From positions 27,738,888 through 27,802,887 of the forward strand of contig NC_063260.1 in NCBI RefSeq assembly GCF_019578655.1: DNA of 64,000 nt, read 5' to 3'. Positions 1-12,420 of the stretch are shown piece after piece. Numbering within the stretch: position 1 is the first letter of the stretch; the number at the start of each line of letters is the position of its first letter. The notes under the pieces were generated by a model that saw only the letters and a program-made list of their open reading frames with translations, made no database searches and was not told the DNA's origin. The translations under genes were made by a program, and so were the position numbers. This stretch comes from Ricinus communis. Its lineage: Eukaryota > Streptophyta > Magnoliopsida > Malpighiales > Euphorbiaceae.

Positions 1-1738
1 TAATTTTTTATAGTAGAATTATAACTTGATAAGAAATTTGAGAATTAAATTATCATTTTTATCAATTTAGTCATCTAATTAGATTGACTTTCAAAATTAA
101 GAAAATTACTGCGTAACAAATAAATTTTTGGAAGCAATTTGTATATTACACAAAAATTCAGAAGACAAATAGTATAAAATCAAACATAACTAACTATTTT
201 CTAACGGAAAGAAATTTTAATATAAAATTACAAAGTAAAATAATAAAAATACTATATTTTTTAAATATTAAAAAATAACTAATATAAAAGAACACATGAG
301 CTCACTCATTTTAAAAAATAAAGACTCTTACCATTTAAATTATAACTCAAATAATAATGAATCTTTCTTTAAAAAAATAACAGAAAAATTAATTTAAATT
401 TATAGATTTTATATAATTTTAATATTCCATATGAAAGTTTTAAACTCAAAATAAATGCACAAAAAAAAAGAAAAAAGAGAAAATTATGATTCTTTTTTTG
501 AACTCAAAAACAATTCTGATTATATTTCTATTAAAAAGGTCCTTTTAAGTTTTGACTATTTGTAAATTATAGTATTGAGTAAACTCATTTCTGATGTCAC
601 TTTTTCAGCATTGTTCTTTCAATCCATGTACGCATATTCATCGATTCATTTTTTTTATATATTTTAATTTTTTTTATTTGAAGAGTTATTTTATAAAATA
701 AAATTTTAATAAATTTTTTATTTTAATGTAAAGTGATATTATATATTACTATTAGCAAATACATAGATAAACTTCAACTTTTGGCTAAATTAAGTTGTTA
801 ATTTTAAAGTATCTCGATTAATTTCTTAAAAAATTAATAGAAAATAGTTATATATTTTTTATGTTAATTTTATTGACATGAAATGCAGCTAGTATTACAT
901 GCAAAATATATTTGTTTATATAGAAAAAGTATTAGCTATATATTTTGTTAAGTAAATTATAAAAAGAATTTCTCTAAAAGTTTAAGAGTTTATCCTTACA
1001 TTTTATTTTTATTTTTTATATCAATGAAAAATTAAAAATTAAAAATATTAATATCTATAGAAATAGAAAAAATATATTGAATGCAAATAAATCAATTTAT
1101 ATTTGAATATTTTTAAAAAATGCAGAATGATTATGATTCTATTAACACTTAAATGCGAGTTCTTTGGATTTAAAGAGATGAAATTACCAAAATGAACTGA
1201 CATTGCAAACCTAAAAAGGCATGTGTCCTGTAAAGAAATCAATTTGGATGCCTTAAAGAGTCAAGCAACAAGTTTTACTTATTAAAATACCATCTCCTGT
1301 TGCTTCCTCACATCCTTTCTCTTTTCTCGAGATTACTACTGAAAATGTTTGACAGTTTTACTTATTAAGATTACAACTGTCATTAAATTTTAAGTATTGG
1401 ATCTGATTGTTAGATGTGTAATAAGTGAAGGGTTTCTCAAATTATATCTGTTACATATTTCGCGAACCAGAAATGGCACAAGCATATAAAACATTTTGAG
1501 ATTGACGGGATGGGATTCTTTAGATGCCCAGACAGAAGCAACTGAAAGTAAATGTATACTGCAAGCATGGCTGAATAATTAATGGCAAACCTCTATAAAA
1601 GGAGAAGGGCATAGTTTAGTTTGGGGCTTGGAGGGCAAGGACTAATGTTAATTGCCCTTATAATGTCTCAATGAGATGATGTACAGTGCATTTAGATGAC
1701 GAGTGAAAAGGTACAGAGTGGAAAATCAAATTTGACAT
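1..1738. other. AT-rich intergenic DNA
   Basis: I see no gene. The stretch is very AT-rich with poly-A and poly-T runs, and its short open frames lack family features. The last few hundred bases lie downstream of the LHCB5 stop codon on the minus strand, so they hold that gene's 3' UTR and polyadenylation region. Confidence 0.6.
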
Positions 1739-3489
<1,751 letters not shown>

Positions 3490-3640
3490 ATCCTTTTGTG
3501 CTTCTGCTGCTACTGGTGCTAAAGACTTGTGCCTTTTGTTTTTGCAGGTATTGAACTAGAATATTATGTCTACAGAGGAAGATGGAGAGAATTGAGATAG
3601 ATAATACTACTATATGGTTGAGCTGGTGGATGTGGACATT

Positions 3641-3648
3641 CCACGTGG
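3641..3648. promoter_or_regulatory. G-box (CCACGTGG) upstream of LHCB5
   Basis: A perfect 8-bp palindromic G-box lies about 150 bp upstream of the LHCB5 start codon. A CCAAT motif (ATTGG on the plus strand, about 3670-3674) lies a little further upstream. G-boxes are bound by bHLH (PIF) and bZIP (HY5-type) factors and are typical of light-regulated antenna genes. That it acts in light control is inference. Confidence 0.6.
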
Positions 3649-3937
3649 GATTCATGTTGATGGGTTATGATTGGTTGGAGAAGAAGGATTTGTAATCTGA
3701 AGCTGAAGTTTGATAGGGCAGTTGTGCCTACATGGCAGATTTTGGAGCTGACATGGATTACTCATGACGTTTGTTGGTTCCTCTCTTTTGGATAATATTA
3801 CAGATCATTCTATCCAAATTCTCATCACTTTTTATTTTATTTTATGTGGATCATGTCTGTTTGGTTTCAGGTTAAGTGATGCAATCTTTTCTTCTACTAC
3901 ATCGACTGCAATTCTTGAAAATTAAAAAAAAAGTACA

Positions 3938-3981
<44 letters not shown>

Positions 3982-4455
3982 CTTCATTGTACAAAAAAAA
4001 AAAATTAAAATTTTCAGCTTTTCTCAAATCAAGCAAATTCTTTCATTTTTATCGGTTTTACCTGTCAATCCGAATTTTAATGAAGTTAAATTGTCATAAT
4101 AACATCAAGAGTATACAATTTTGTTTTATACTGATAAAAAAAATATTATTTTATATAAATGTCGGCACATCTGGAAATTATTTATCTTTTTTCTTCTTAT
4201 TTAATTGATTCTATAATTGTAGTAAATCAAAAGGTTCACGAGTAAAATTGATAAAATAAAATAAATTAATTATACTGAAAAAAAAGTAAAAATTCAGAAT
4301 TGTCTAGTAATTAAACTCTGTGTTCTTAAGTTTTGGAGCCGTTACAATATTTAATAACCTGAATATTTGGTCAGTATTTAATCCATATACTAAAATTGAT
4401 CATTGGACAAAAATTATTGACAACTAAAATTAATGATAATCAAAGATTTAAAAGA
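3649..4455. other. Intergenic; upstream region of LHCB5
   Basis: No gene recognised. It holds distal promoter DNA of LHCB5, then AT-rich sequence with a TA microsatellite. The only long open frame here (about 3987-4208) is low-complexity and not credible. Confidence 0.5.
3949..3978. repeat. (TA)n microsatellite
   Basis: About 15 TA units, preceded by an A-run. Confidence 0.9.
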
Positions 4456-4590
4456 GAGGGTAAATGCATAACTGGCCCTTGAACTTATTATGTTTTTGCA
4501 GTTGGGCTCCTGGACTAAATTTTGGTTCAATTGAATTTTTTAACTCCACGGATTGTGCTTTCTAACCCCTCCACTAACTGTTGAAATAAA
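4456..4590 (+). repeat. Terminal sequence of a Mutator-like or related DNA transposon (candidate)
   Basis: The stretch opens with GGGTAAATGCATAACTGGCC and continues with wording (gtaaat, gcccttgaac, ggctcctggac) that resembles the terminal inverted repeats of many plant Mutator-like elements. It lies just before the GRF zinc-finger reading frame. I could not find the matching inverted arm on the far side of the transposase remnant, so the call is tentative. Confidence 0.35.
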
Positions 4591-4791
4591 AAAAATAATA
4601 TTCCTCATTAATGGCGTTAATAATAAAAAAATATAAACAAAAAGAATGAAACACAATTGGAAATAAGAAAACAAATGTGTTATAAAGTCCCAATTTATGG
4701 AATTAGGATTTCCTTTCATTTCATTAAAATCATATCTCCGTTCTGTCTGCTCATTTAAATTTCTCACTTCTTCTTCTCCATTCTTCCCACA

Positions 4792-5355
4792 ATGTCTGAT
4801 GAAATCACTGAAACAGAGAATGTGCTTGCATCTGGAAACAGATTTGAAGAAGTTGAGAGTTGTGGAGCACTTGAAATGAGAAATTTAATATGCAAATGTG
4901 GAAACTGTGCGAATCTCGTGATTTCCAGGACTGAGAGGAATCCTGGCCGAAAGTTTTGGGACTGTGCTTACCACAATATAAATTTTGTTAGGGCCACTTT
5001 AAAATTGGAAATAAGTTATATTACCTGTTTTTATATAATATTACTAATATTTCCTCATATTGTTAGGGCCACTGTGATTATTTCCGTTGGCATGATGAAT
5101 AGATATCAACATTTTGATCCTAATGAGGTGAGGGCAATGAATATAGCAATTGAAGAGGAGGTTGCCAAAATGAATGAGATAAATGCTAAAGTAGAACGAA
5201 ATGGTAAGAAAATACTTGCTTTGAAAAAAGAGGTTCAATTATTGATTAAAGAGGTGAAAGAGCATAAGAAAGAGCTAGATGACTTGAGAAAGCAGTTGCA
5301 CAAGCACGAGATTGGGATATTGGCTGCTATTGGTGTTGTTGCTTATGTTTGTTAA
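4792..5355 (+). pseudogene. GRF-type zinc-finger protein with coiled coil and C-terminal membrane segment, probably frameshifted
   Basis: An open frame of 187 residues. Residues about 34-60 carry the first half of a GRF zinc finger (CKCG, then NPGRKFWDC). The second half of the finger (a CDYFRWHDE-like stretch) is in another frame at about 5065-5100. The open frame instead reads through an AT-rich insert bounded by a 14-bp direct repeat (4985-4998 and 5060-5073). This is either an intron whose acceptor is the second repeat, or an insertion. Even if spliced, one extra base at about 5099 makes a stop (TAG) right after the finger; beyond it the open frame resumes with a Lys/Glu-rich coiled coil and a short hydrophobic tail. 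GRF fingers bind nucleic acid; this short plant type is of unknown function. It faces a Mutator transposase remnant tail to tail, so it may be element cargo. Recent pseudogene is the simplest reading. Confidence 0.6.
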
Positions 5356-5881
5356 GTTAAGCTTGTTTAGGGTATAAAAATGGTTACTTAAGTAGCTACT
5401 GGTTGTAGAACGCTTTAGACATGTTAGTATTGATGCCAAGCGCCTGTAATATTTTGTGTGCAAATGATCTGATAAATGAAATGACCCTATAATATTTTGT
5501 GCGCCTGTAAAATTTTATGTGCAATGATCCTGTGCATCAAGATGTTGATATAATTTATGATTTAACAATTTGGAAAAACTTAACTGTGCAAAATACCTAA
5601 CATGAAATCACACAGAGCAATTGTGCTAATCAACTGAAAGTAATATGCATTAGCAAATAATCTGGTTCATTACGAAACAAAACTTCAAAGCTCTACAAAA
5701 TATCACCAAAATAATAGTCACGAAAGCTGTTATTGTAATGAACTGAAAGTGTCTATAAATCTCTTGACAGATCACAGTGCACAAAGCTTTATAGATTATC
5801 ACCAAACAATTAAAAATCTTGTGGCATGCTCTATAAAATATCACCAAAATAATTAAAAATCTTATGGCATTAAACATTGCA

Positions 5882-7199
5882 TCACTGTGTTTGTCGCTTG
5901 ATTCCATTTTCTTTCATTTGAACTTGGTTGGCTGTAGGTGGCTGTGTGCTTGAATCTGGGTACAGACTCCTTTCATTCATTGTACCAAGCTGAGAAAATA
6001 ACAGAAAAATAAAGAATGAGTATAGTATACAAGCATCATGTATAACAAATGGCAAAAAATGGAAAATCATACATTTAAAATAGCAAATCCCTTATCAATG
6101 CTGACATAATACCCATAACGAGTCACTTTAGCCTTTTGGATTTTTAGAGATTGTTGTCTTCCTTTCTAACACTTACAAATCCGTTAAACTCTTTATGTCT
6201 TTCCTCTAAAGCTTGCCTACTTAATTGTTGTTACTTTTGAAGATTTTCGCGACTAGCTCTTACATAGCTTTTAAAATCATCAACACAAGAATTAGAAGTG
6301 GAAGTTCCTCTAGTCCCCCTTTTTGTATTCATATTTGCAACATTATCAACTGATGTATAGAAAGTTTTCTTATTTGCAGCTTCTTCCTTCTTTGTACTTT
6401 TAGCATCTTTCTTCTTACTAGCATCGTATGCATTTTTCAGTCCTTCTGCAGCAAGCTTCCTTTCACTTGCTAAAACATTTGAGAACCTTGCTCTCTTTAA
6501 CTGCTGGTTGCTCTTTCCTTATTTTTCATAGACGAAAGACCCTATGTATCACAATGCAATGCAAATAGCTTAGTAGATAACATTGTTCTTGTAATCAAAA
6601 TTTGAGAAAAAAAAAGTGAATACCTCTGAGGCTGTTTGCCTATTTGGACAGCCAATTCGATTGTGTCCCTTTCTATTACACAAGCCATATGTCATCACAC
6701 GTCCCTTTCTTGACAGCTTGCCCACTTTCTTTGGTTCTTCTTTATCTTTTCTTCTAGCCTTTTTTTATCTTCTTGGCATCTTCCTCACAGCAAGTGGCTC
6801 AAGTGGTGGCAACCCACTCTCTTTCCAAAGCATCTTCCCTTTTTGCATGGAGAACTCATAACCTTCAAATACGTCTCCTTTCTATACCAATGAGCTACAT
6901 AGTCCTCTAGGTCTTGCTTAATGTGATAGACAGCACATATGGCACGTGGGCAAAGTATCCCAGTTAGGTCAAATGCCATGCAGGTGCAAGACCTATTGTC
7001 CAAACTAACAATATGCCTATTTGTTGCATTTGCTATACTTGTAACTTCAAATCTAGCCTCTCCAGTCCACTCCATGAACCATTTATAAGATGCCTTCTTA
7101 TTTTTTTTAAGCTTCTCAAGAGCCCTAAGAGAGATGTCAAATATCCAACTTTCCACAAACTTTATCTTCTCAACAATCCTTTTTATTGTTTGAACCCTT
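5882..7199 (-). pseudogene. Mutator-like (MuDR/MULE) transposase, C-terminal remnant
   Basis: Minus-strand sequence from about 7199 to 6785 codes for the conserved C-terminal part of a MULE transposase. The stretch leading to ARFEV is followed by a SWIM-type zinc finger (CTCMAFDLTGILCPRA; the usual final His is replaced by Arg), then an acidic 'EDYV..WY' segment. Near 6830 the frame shifts. The MULE-typical Pro/Arg/Lys-rich linker then continues in another frame, with an in-frame TAA near 6762, and leads to a degenerate zinc knuckle (C-N-R-K-GHNRIGC, about 6640-6680). A Lys-rich tail and a last candidate exon (about 5990-5882) follow. The DDE catalytic domain is absent: sequence upstream of about 7200 is unrelated AT-rich DNA. 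With a frameshift, a stop and no catalytic half it cannot make transposase. Confidence 0.8.
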
Positions 7200-8004
7200 A
7201 TACTAAGTATACATCTCTAGAGAGACTTATCTAGAGGAGGACTCTTCTCTATATATATCTCTATAAAAACCTAATTTGAAAAGAAAAAAGAGGAGAGTTT
7301 TCTCCTACCTGCTTTCTACATCTACCCACCATTATTCTCTACAGTTTTCTATAAACACTTCAGTTTAGTTTTCATTACTCTTTTTAAAATCTAATGAGCT
7401 TTTCAAGAAGTGGAGAGTGATGACTAATCTTCTTCCTACTTGAAGAAATCTTTGATCTATAGAGAACTTTTACTTTATTATTTTATGTCATTTTATTTAC
7501 CTTCATATATTTATTAATTTTATCTATTATTATTGGTTGACCATCATATCAATTTAGTAGTAATATTTGTTATGACAATCTTTAGGTTAAAAGTATTAGA
7601 AACATCATCTTTATTTTAATATATGTTGGTATAAGAAATCTAAGTTACATCATTAGCTTGAGTGATTTAGGAAAAAAAACACATCACCATCTCATTCATT
7701 AGACTAGGCTTGAAGTAAAACAAAGAAATTACTAAATAAATTGCTAGATTAAATACTGTTTTTAGCATATAGTTTTAGATCATAAGCATTTACATTTACA
7801 TATTTATTTATTATTTAGTTACTTTACTTTATGAACATTATTCTCTTTTCAAATACTAATTTACAGTGTTTAGATTTACTTTTATTATTTTGTATTGAAA
7901 ATTAGTTTATATAATAAGTGACCACATAGTTCCTTAAGAGATCGACCTCGTGGTGAACTTACTCTTACTATAGAAACGATTTGTGCACTTAAAAAAGACA
8001 CATC
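7200..8004 (+). repeat. Possible LTR-like fragment that truncates the Mutator remnant
   Basis: Transposase homology stops abruptly at about 7200. What follows looks like the promoter half of an LTR: a TATA stretch (about 7240-7265), then a pyrimidine-rich leader. Near 7940-8004 there is a passage reminiscent of LTR ends (GATCGACCTCGTGG, then CGATTTGTGCACTT, ending CACATCA). I found no partner LTR, primer-binding site or clear target duplication, so this is a weak call. Confidence 0.25.
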
Positions 8005-9789
8005 ACTTTACAATATAGTGTTTTTACAGAATTTAATTTGATTTACTTATAAAAAATTATATTGGCCAATTGCTAGTGGTGGTGAGTAGCGACTTGTAAA
8101 GGCTTGCGGGCGTCTTGAGAGGTTAAGTAAGAGTATTGGAGATTTCTTTGGAAGAAGTCATAAATATATAATGGCAATTTCCCAGTGCCCTGTCAAGTTT
8201 TATTGCCTCCAATCTTTAATGGATAATTCTAATTCAGCAAAGAGTTAAAATATCACTGCAATTTGTTTTCGTTCTTATGATTTGGAAATATATTTATGTT
8301 TGAAAATATATATTTTCTTGCTTAATATTATACCTCAGTTTATTAAAAAAAAAATTATATAATTTAATGATAATGTTATCAAAAAATTCCATAAATTATA
8401 TTTTTAAGGTTCCTAAATAAAGAGAGTTCAAAGAAAAATATTCTTAAATATAGAATTGTGAAGTCCTGAAACTCTTTTAATGAACAATCAGACAATTTTA
8501 TCACGTGTGAATAGATTCAACGTCCCATATTAGACATTAAGTTGTATCAAGAAATACTCAAAACATTAAATTGTATCAAGAAACCCTGAAAAAGAAAAAA
8601 CTCTCTTGACTCACAAAATTCGGTACATTTTTTTAGAGAATTATTTGGGTTAAAGGGATTTGGCATTCATAATGAAAATTTATGGATTTAAAATCCGTAA
8701 ATTTTTAAAATTCTATCATTTGAATTAAATATAAAAATAATAAAATTTTATTTTATTGAAATAAAAAAAAGGGTCGTACCAATTCATCATTTTTTTTAAA
8801 TAGTGAATTTTGGACTTTCTCACCTAACCCTAAAAAATGAGAAATTTTAAAAGATGAAGAATTTCTTAAAATCCATGAATTTAAAATACTTTTTTACTTG
8901 TCGAATGATGAATTTTATAAAATTCCTCGATCGAAATGGCCTCTATATGTAAAATATATTAAAACAATTTTCAACTTTTTATAATCATTAATATTGTAAT
9001 GCATATATTCATAAAAGATTCTAATATATATTTAAAGTAAGAAAAGAACTAGTATATATTAAAAATAAAAGGAATTAAATTAGAAACAATATTAAATAGC
9101 TAGACTAAAAGATTAGGAGGCCACAATCAAAACTCTAAAATGCTAAACCTGTGAACTGTGAATAGTAGGAAGGTAATAACCAGATAGTTATCCACTCAAT
9201 CTGTAAAAATGCAGAGCAGAGAATAGTTATGCAATACCTTCATGTAGCAATGGAACTGGAAGCTCTTAAGACACCATTTGCCATTCCAACTTACCAATTA
9301 CCCACATCCTTTTAGAGCTGAAAGGATGGAGGACTGAGCTAAACTCATCTGAAGTGAATTCAGACTGAAAACATAGTAGTAGAAGTCCGTCCATCCCGAA
9401 CCCATACAGAGCTCAGCCTGAATAGTCATTTAACAATACCAGTAATAATGCTAGTTGGAACGAGCTAAAGTTTACTAGCTCATCTAGTGAAAAGAAAATC
9501 GGTTGAGAAAGCAGAATGGGTTCATCAATCTTGGGTTAGTTCCAGTTCTGATAAAGATATCTCCAAATTATGCAGCAAGACTGTTTCCTGCACTCAGTTA
9601 TTAGTCGGGTTGAATCAAATAGACATTGGGTTTCATAAATTTCATAAAAGTAGCAACTCTGTACATTCCTAACTAGATAGCACACATTTGAATCAAAATA
9701 TAGCATAGCTTCACACAGACTAGCTGCAACATCATGGCTATGAGTTCCTAATAATGAGATGTGTACACCAAGAACCCAAGAAAATCAGC
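8005..9789. other. AT-rich intergenic DNA; 3' flank of the glycine-rich gene
   Basis: No gene recognised. The stretch 8340-9100 is very AT-rich. From about 9100 the composition becomes more balanced, which fits the 3' UTR and downstream region of the minus-strand gene that ends at 9790. The open frame at 9487-9672 (plus) has no family features. Confidence 0.5.
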
Positions 9790-10997
9790 TTATTTTCTCC
9801 ACTTCTCAATTTCTCTAGAAGTCGCTTGGACCAGCTTCTTGGTGTTGATGACTAGCTCATCAATGAGGCCAGCCATCTCATCCCTGATAACAAGAAGCAC
9901 AAGCAATACAAGAAAACCCTCAGTAATGAAATCCCAGTACTGTTCTCATCCATAACTTTATGTAGACATAAATTACTCTAAAATTTATATCATTGAAATT
10001 TACTTAGACCTGGAAAGGTATCAAGGACTAGTACATGTACACATTTTTTTTTAGAAACTATTTCACTGAAAAGATACACCCCTCATATTCAATAGATCGA
10101 GAAAATTCCCATTGCTGTGCATCCAGAAGTCCATATAAACCTTTCTCCCAAAACTCAATAACATTCTAAATTATTTTCATTGCTCTACTTCCTGTTTTCC
10201 ACGTTAGTTTAAGAATGTAACATAAAATCGAAAAAACAACATGCGCATTGCCTCACCTGCCCAAACCCCAAAATGCAGGTATATTGGAGTAATTCTTAAA
10301 CTACTAATTCTCACACTGTTAATAAAGTAACTCAAATTCAAGTGAATTTCAACTCTTTTTTTTTTTGTTGCAGTCACTATGCCACTGCACCAGAAATAAA
10401 CTAAAGAGCAATAATTTTTAGGTAAGTAGCAATAATTTTCAGTTCTACAACTCCAAAGATGCTATAGAAATCATCAGACCAATAAAATTCAATAGTAAAT
10501 AAAGGAACTTACGTAATGTTGATTTGACAAACATAAACAGAAAAAAAATGTAAAAACTAAAAGAAATACTTACTGGGTTGGAAGATTTCCGGGACCATGA
10601 AAGAACTTGGCGACATTAGAGTATCTTCTCTTGTCATCATGAGCTACACCTCTACCTATTCCATACCCAAATCCATACCCAATTCCACATCCAGCTCCAA
10701 ACCCAATTCCCATTTGTAATCCAGGAATTCCAGGACCCAGACCAACCCCTGATCATTTAAACATTTTTAACTAATTACAAAACAAACCCAAAAATTTAAA
10801 CATATTAGAAAGCTAAAGAATTGAGATTTTTTTTCCTTCCTACCTCCGACAAGGCCAACGCCGAAACCAACACCGCAGCCAGCGCCGAGGCCGAAAGCTG
10901 GGCCAACCTTGCCGAAGTCTTTAAACCTGACTTCTGGAAGCTTCCAAAGAAGACCCTTCTCTTCTTCATCATCACTTCTTCTGCCAAAGTTGTTCAT
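9790..10997 (-). CDS. Small glycine-rich protein with conserved charged C-terminus, function unknown
   Basis: Three exons on the minus strand: 10997-10844, 10748-10574 and 9883-9790; GT-AG junctions, 140 residues. The start is ATG at 10997 (MNNFGRRSDDEEEKG); open sequence upstream has no earlier in-frame ATG. Residues about 30-85 are a Gly-rich stretch alternating with Val, Phe, Ile, Tyr and occasional Cys (GAGCGVGFGVGL, then GYGFGYGIGRG). They are flanked by a conserved lead-in (WKLPEVRFKDFGKVGPAFG) and a charged tail (KRRYSNVAKFFHG to a coiled-coil-like REIEKWRK end). Databases often label this plant family 'glycine-rich' or 'keratin-associated-like'. Gly-zipper-like stretches can pack into membranes (the plastid lipid-transfer protein TGD5 is another small Gly-rich protein), but I do not claim that role. 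A homologous gene next to LHCB5 in Arabidopsis (At4g10330, from memory) supports it being real. Confidence 0.85.
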
Positions 10998-12420
10998 CTC
11001 TCTATCTGTGTTGACTCGTTTGTCTTTGTAATTGTTAGCTTGGGAGTTTCTGCCGCCTTTCAATCGAGAGAGGCAGGAGTATATTTTGTTGTTATTTAGA
11101 ACGTGGCGATATTAAAATAAATAAAATAATATTTTTAAGTAAATTACAAAAAATTTACAATGATAAAAATTTGTGAGTTAATAATGAATTAATCATTAAT
11201 CTTCACAAAATTACTAAAGGCGTATTATTCTCAAACTGTAGTTTAGGGGCTAAAACTGAGAGTCCATAATCAAGAGTTACCGATTCAACTCTATTTATGT
11301 TAAAGTCAAATATCATTTTAAATTGAAATTTAATTTAAGTTGACATGCATGTTTAAATATTTTAGTAATATTATTTATTTATAAAATAGTTTTATAATCT
11401 TGATCTAATTTAATTTTTTTTATGTACTTTTATAGTAAAAGATTTATTTATAACTATAAATAATTAAAAACAAGCTCAATATAGTATCTCAAATTATATA
11501 TGTTATTTTTTTTTCAGTAAATATAATTATTAAATTATTATTTTTATTGAATACTAAATATCAAAATAATAAATAGATATATACTTTGAAATAAATTTAA
11601 TTTTAATTAAATTTAATAAATAAAAATTAAACTAATTTATATTAACAAATTAGACTTGCATTATTAATATTATTAACGGAGATTTGATTCTTCAAATTAA
11701 CTTATATTTTTTAAAATAAATAGCGACTCAAATTTTAATAATAAATTTATATATTTAAATTTAGTAATATATTTTAATATTTTAAATTCTAATTATCGAT
11801 TAATGTCGTTATAATTTTTATAATAATATAAATAACTAATATTAAAATTATTAAATTATTTCATAATGAAAATGATATCATTTAAGTAAATAAATAAATG
11901 ATCTAATAAATATTTTTATAATATTAATATTTATTTTATTAAAATTTAAAAAATTATTAATTTAATTTATTTTATGAATCTCTTACTATTGTATTTTTTT
12001 ATTATTATTTGTTATAAAAATTAAAAATATTCTAAAAAAAATTTGTAAAATATTTAATAATAAGTTCTTTTATACTCGAAATTATATTAACATTAACAAA
12101 TTTTAGTTGATCATTTTATAAAAAATTAAAACTGAGATGAGTATCAACACAATATTACTAATATTAAAAGATAAAAAAGTGCTAAATTTTATAGAAGTAC
12201 AAAGTTGAAGATTTACTTAGCAATTAAACCTTCCTTAATATCAATTTATAGTTTTATGATAAGCCGCAGAGACCGCCAAAAAGTAAAGTAAATAAATAGA
12301 ACTGTCATATAACAAAGTCTCTCTAATTACCTTCAAAATTATCTTCTTCTCCTGTGATAATTGCAATCCATTGATATCTCTTTGACAGCACAAGCAGTGG
12401 GCAGCCAGAAAGTAGAAGAG
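10998..12420. other. Intergenic region between two divergent genes
   Basis: Head-to-head spacer between the glycine-rich gene (minus) and the SPD1-like gene (plus); both promoters must lie here. The middle, about 11,110-12,260, is extremely AT-rich with no credible open frame. No distinct promoter motif could be fixed. Confidence 0.6.

Noticed and set aside
4988..5062. Hydrophobic segment within the GRF open frame as a real membrane helix
   Set aside because: It is the translation of an AT-rich insert bounded by direct repeats, and the GRF finger continues beyond it in another frame.
8600..8945. Possible second inverted-repeat MITE
   Set aside because: Similar words (AAAATTC.ATCATT, ATGGATTT) occur on opposite strands, but their order does not mirror as it should in an inverted repeat.
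10998..11063. Longer N-terminus for the glycine-rich protein
   Set aside because: The frame is open but begins at TTG; the first ATG is at 10,997 and gives the expected start.
12361..12420. Longer N-terminus for the SPD1-like protein
   Set aside because: There is no ATG before 12,421 in this frame; the open stretch begins with TTG.
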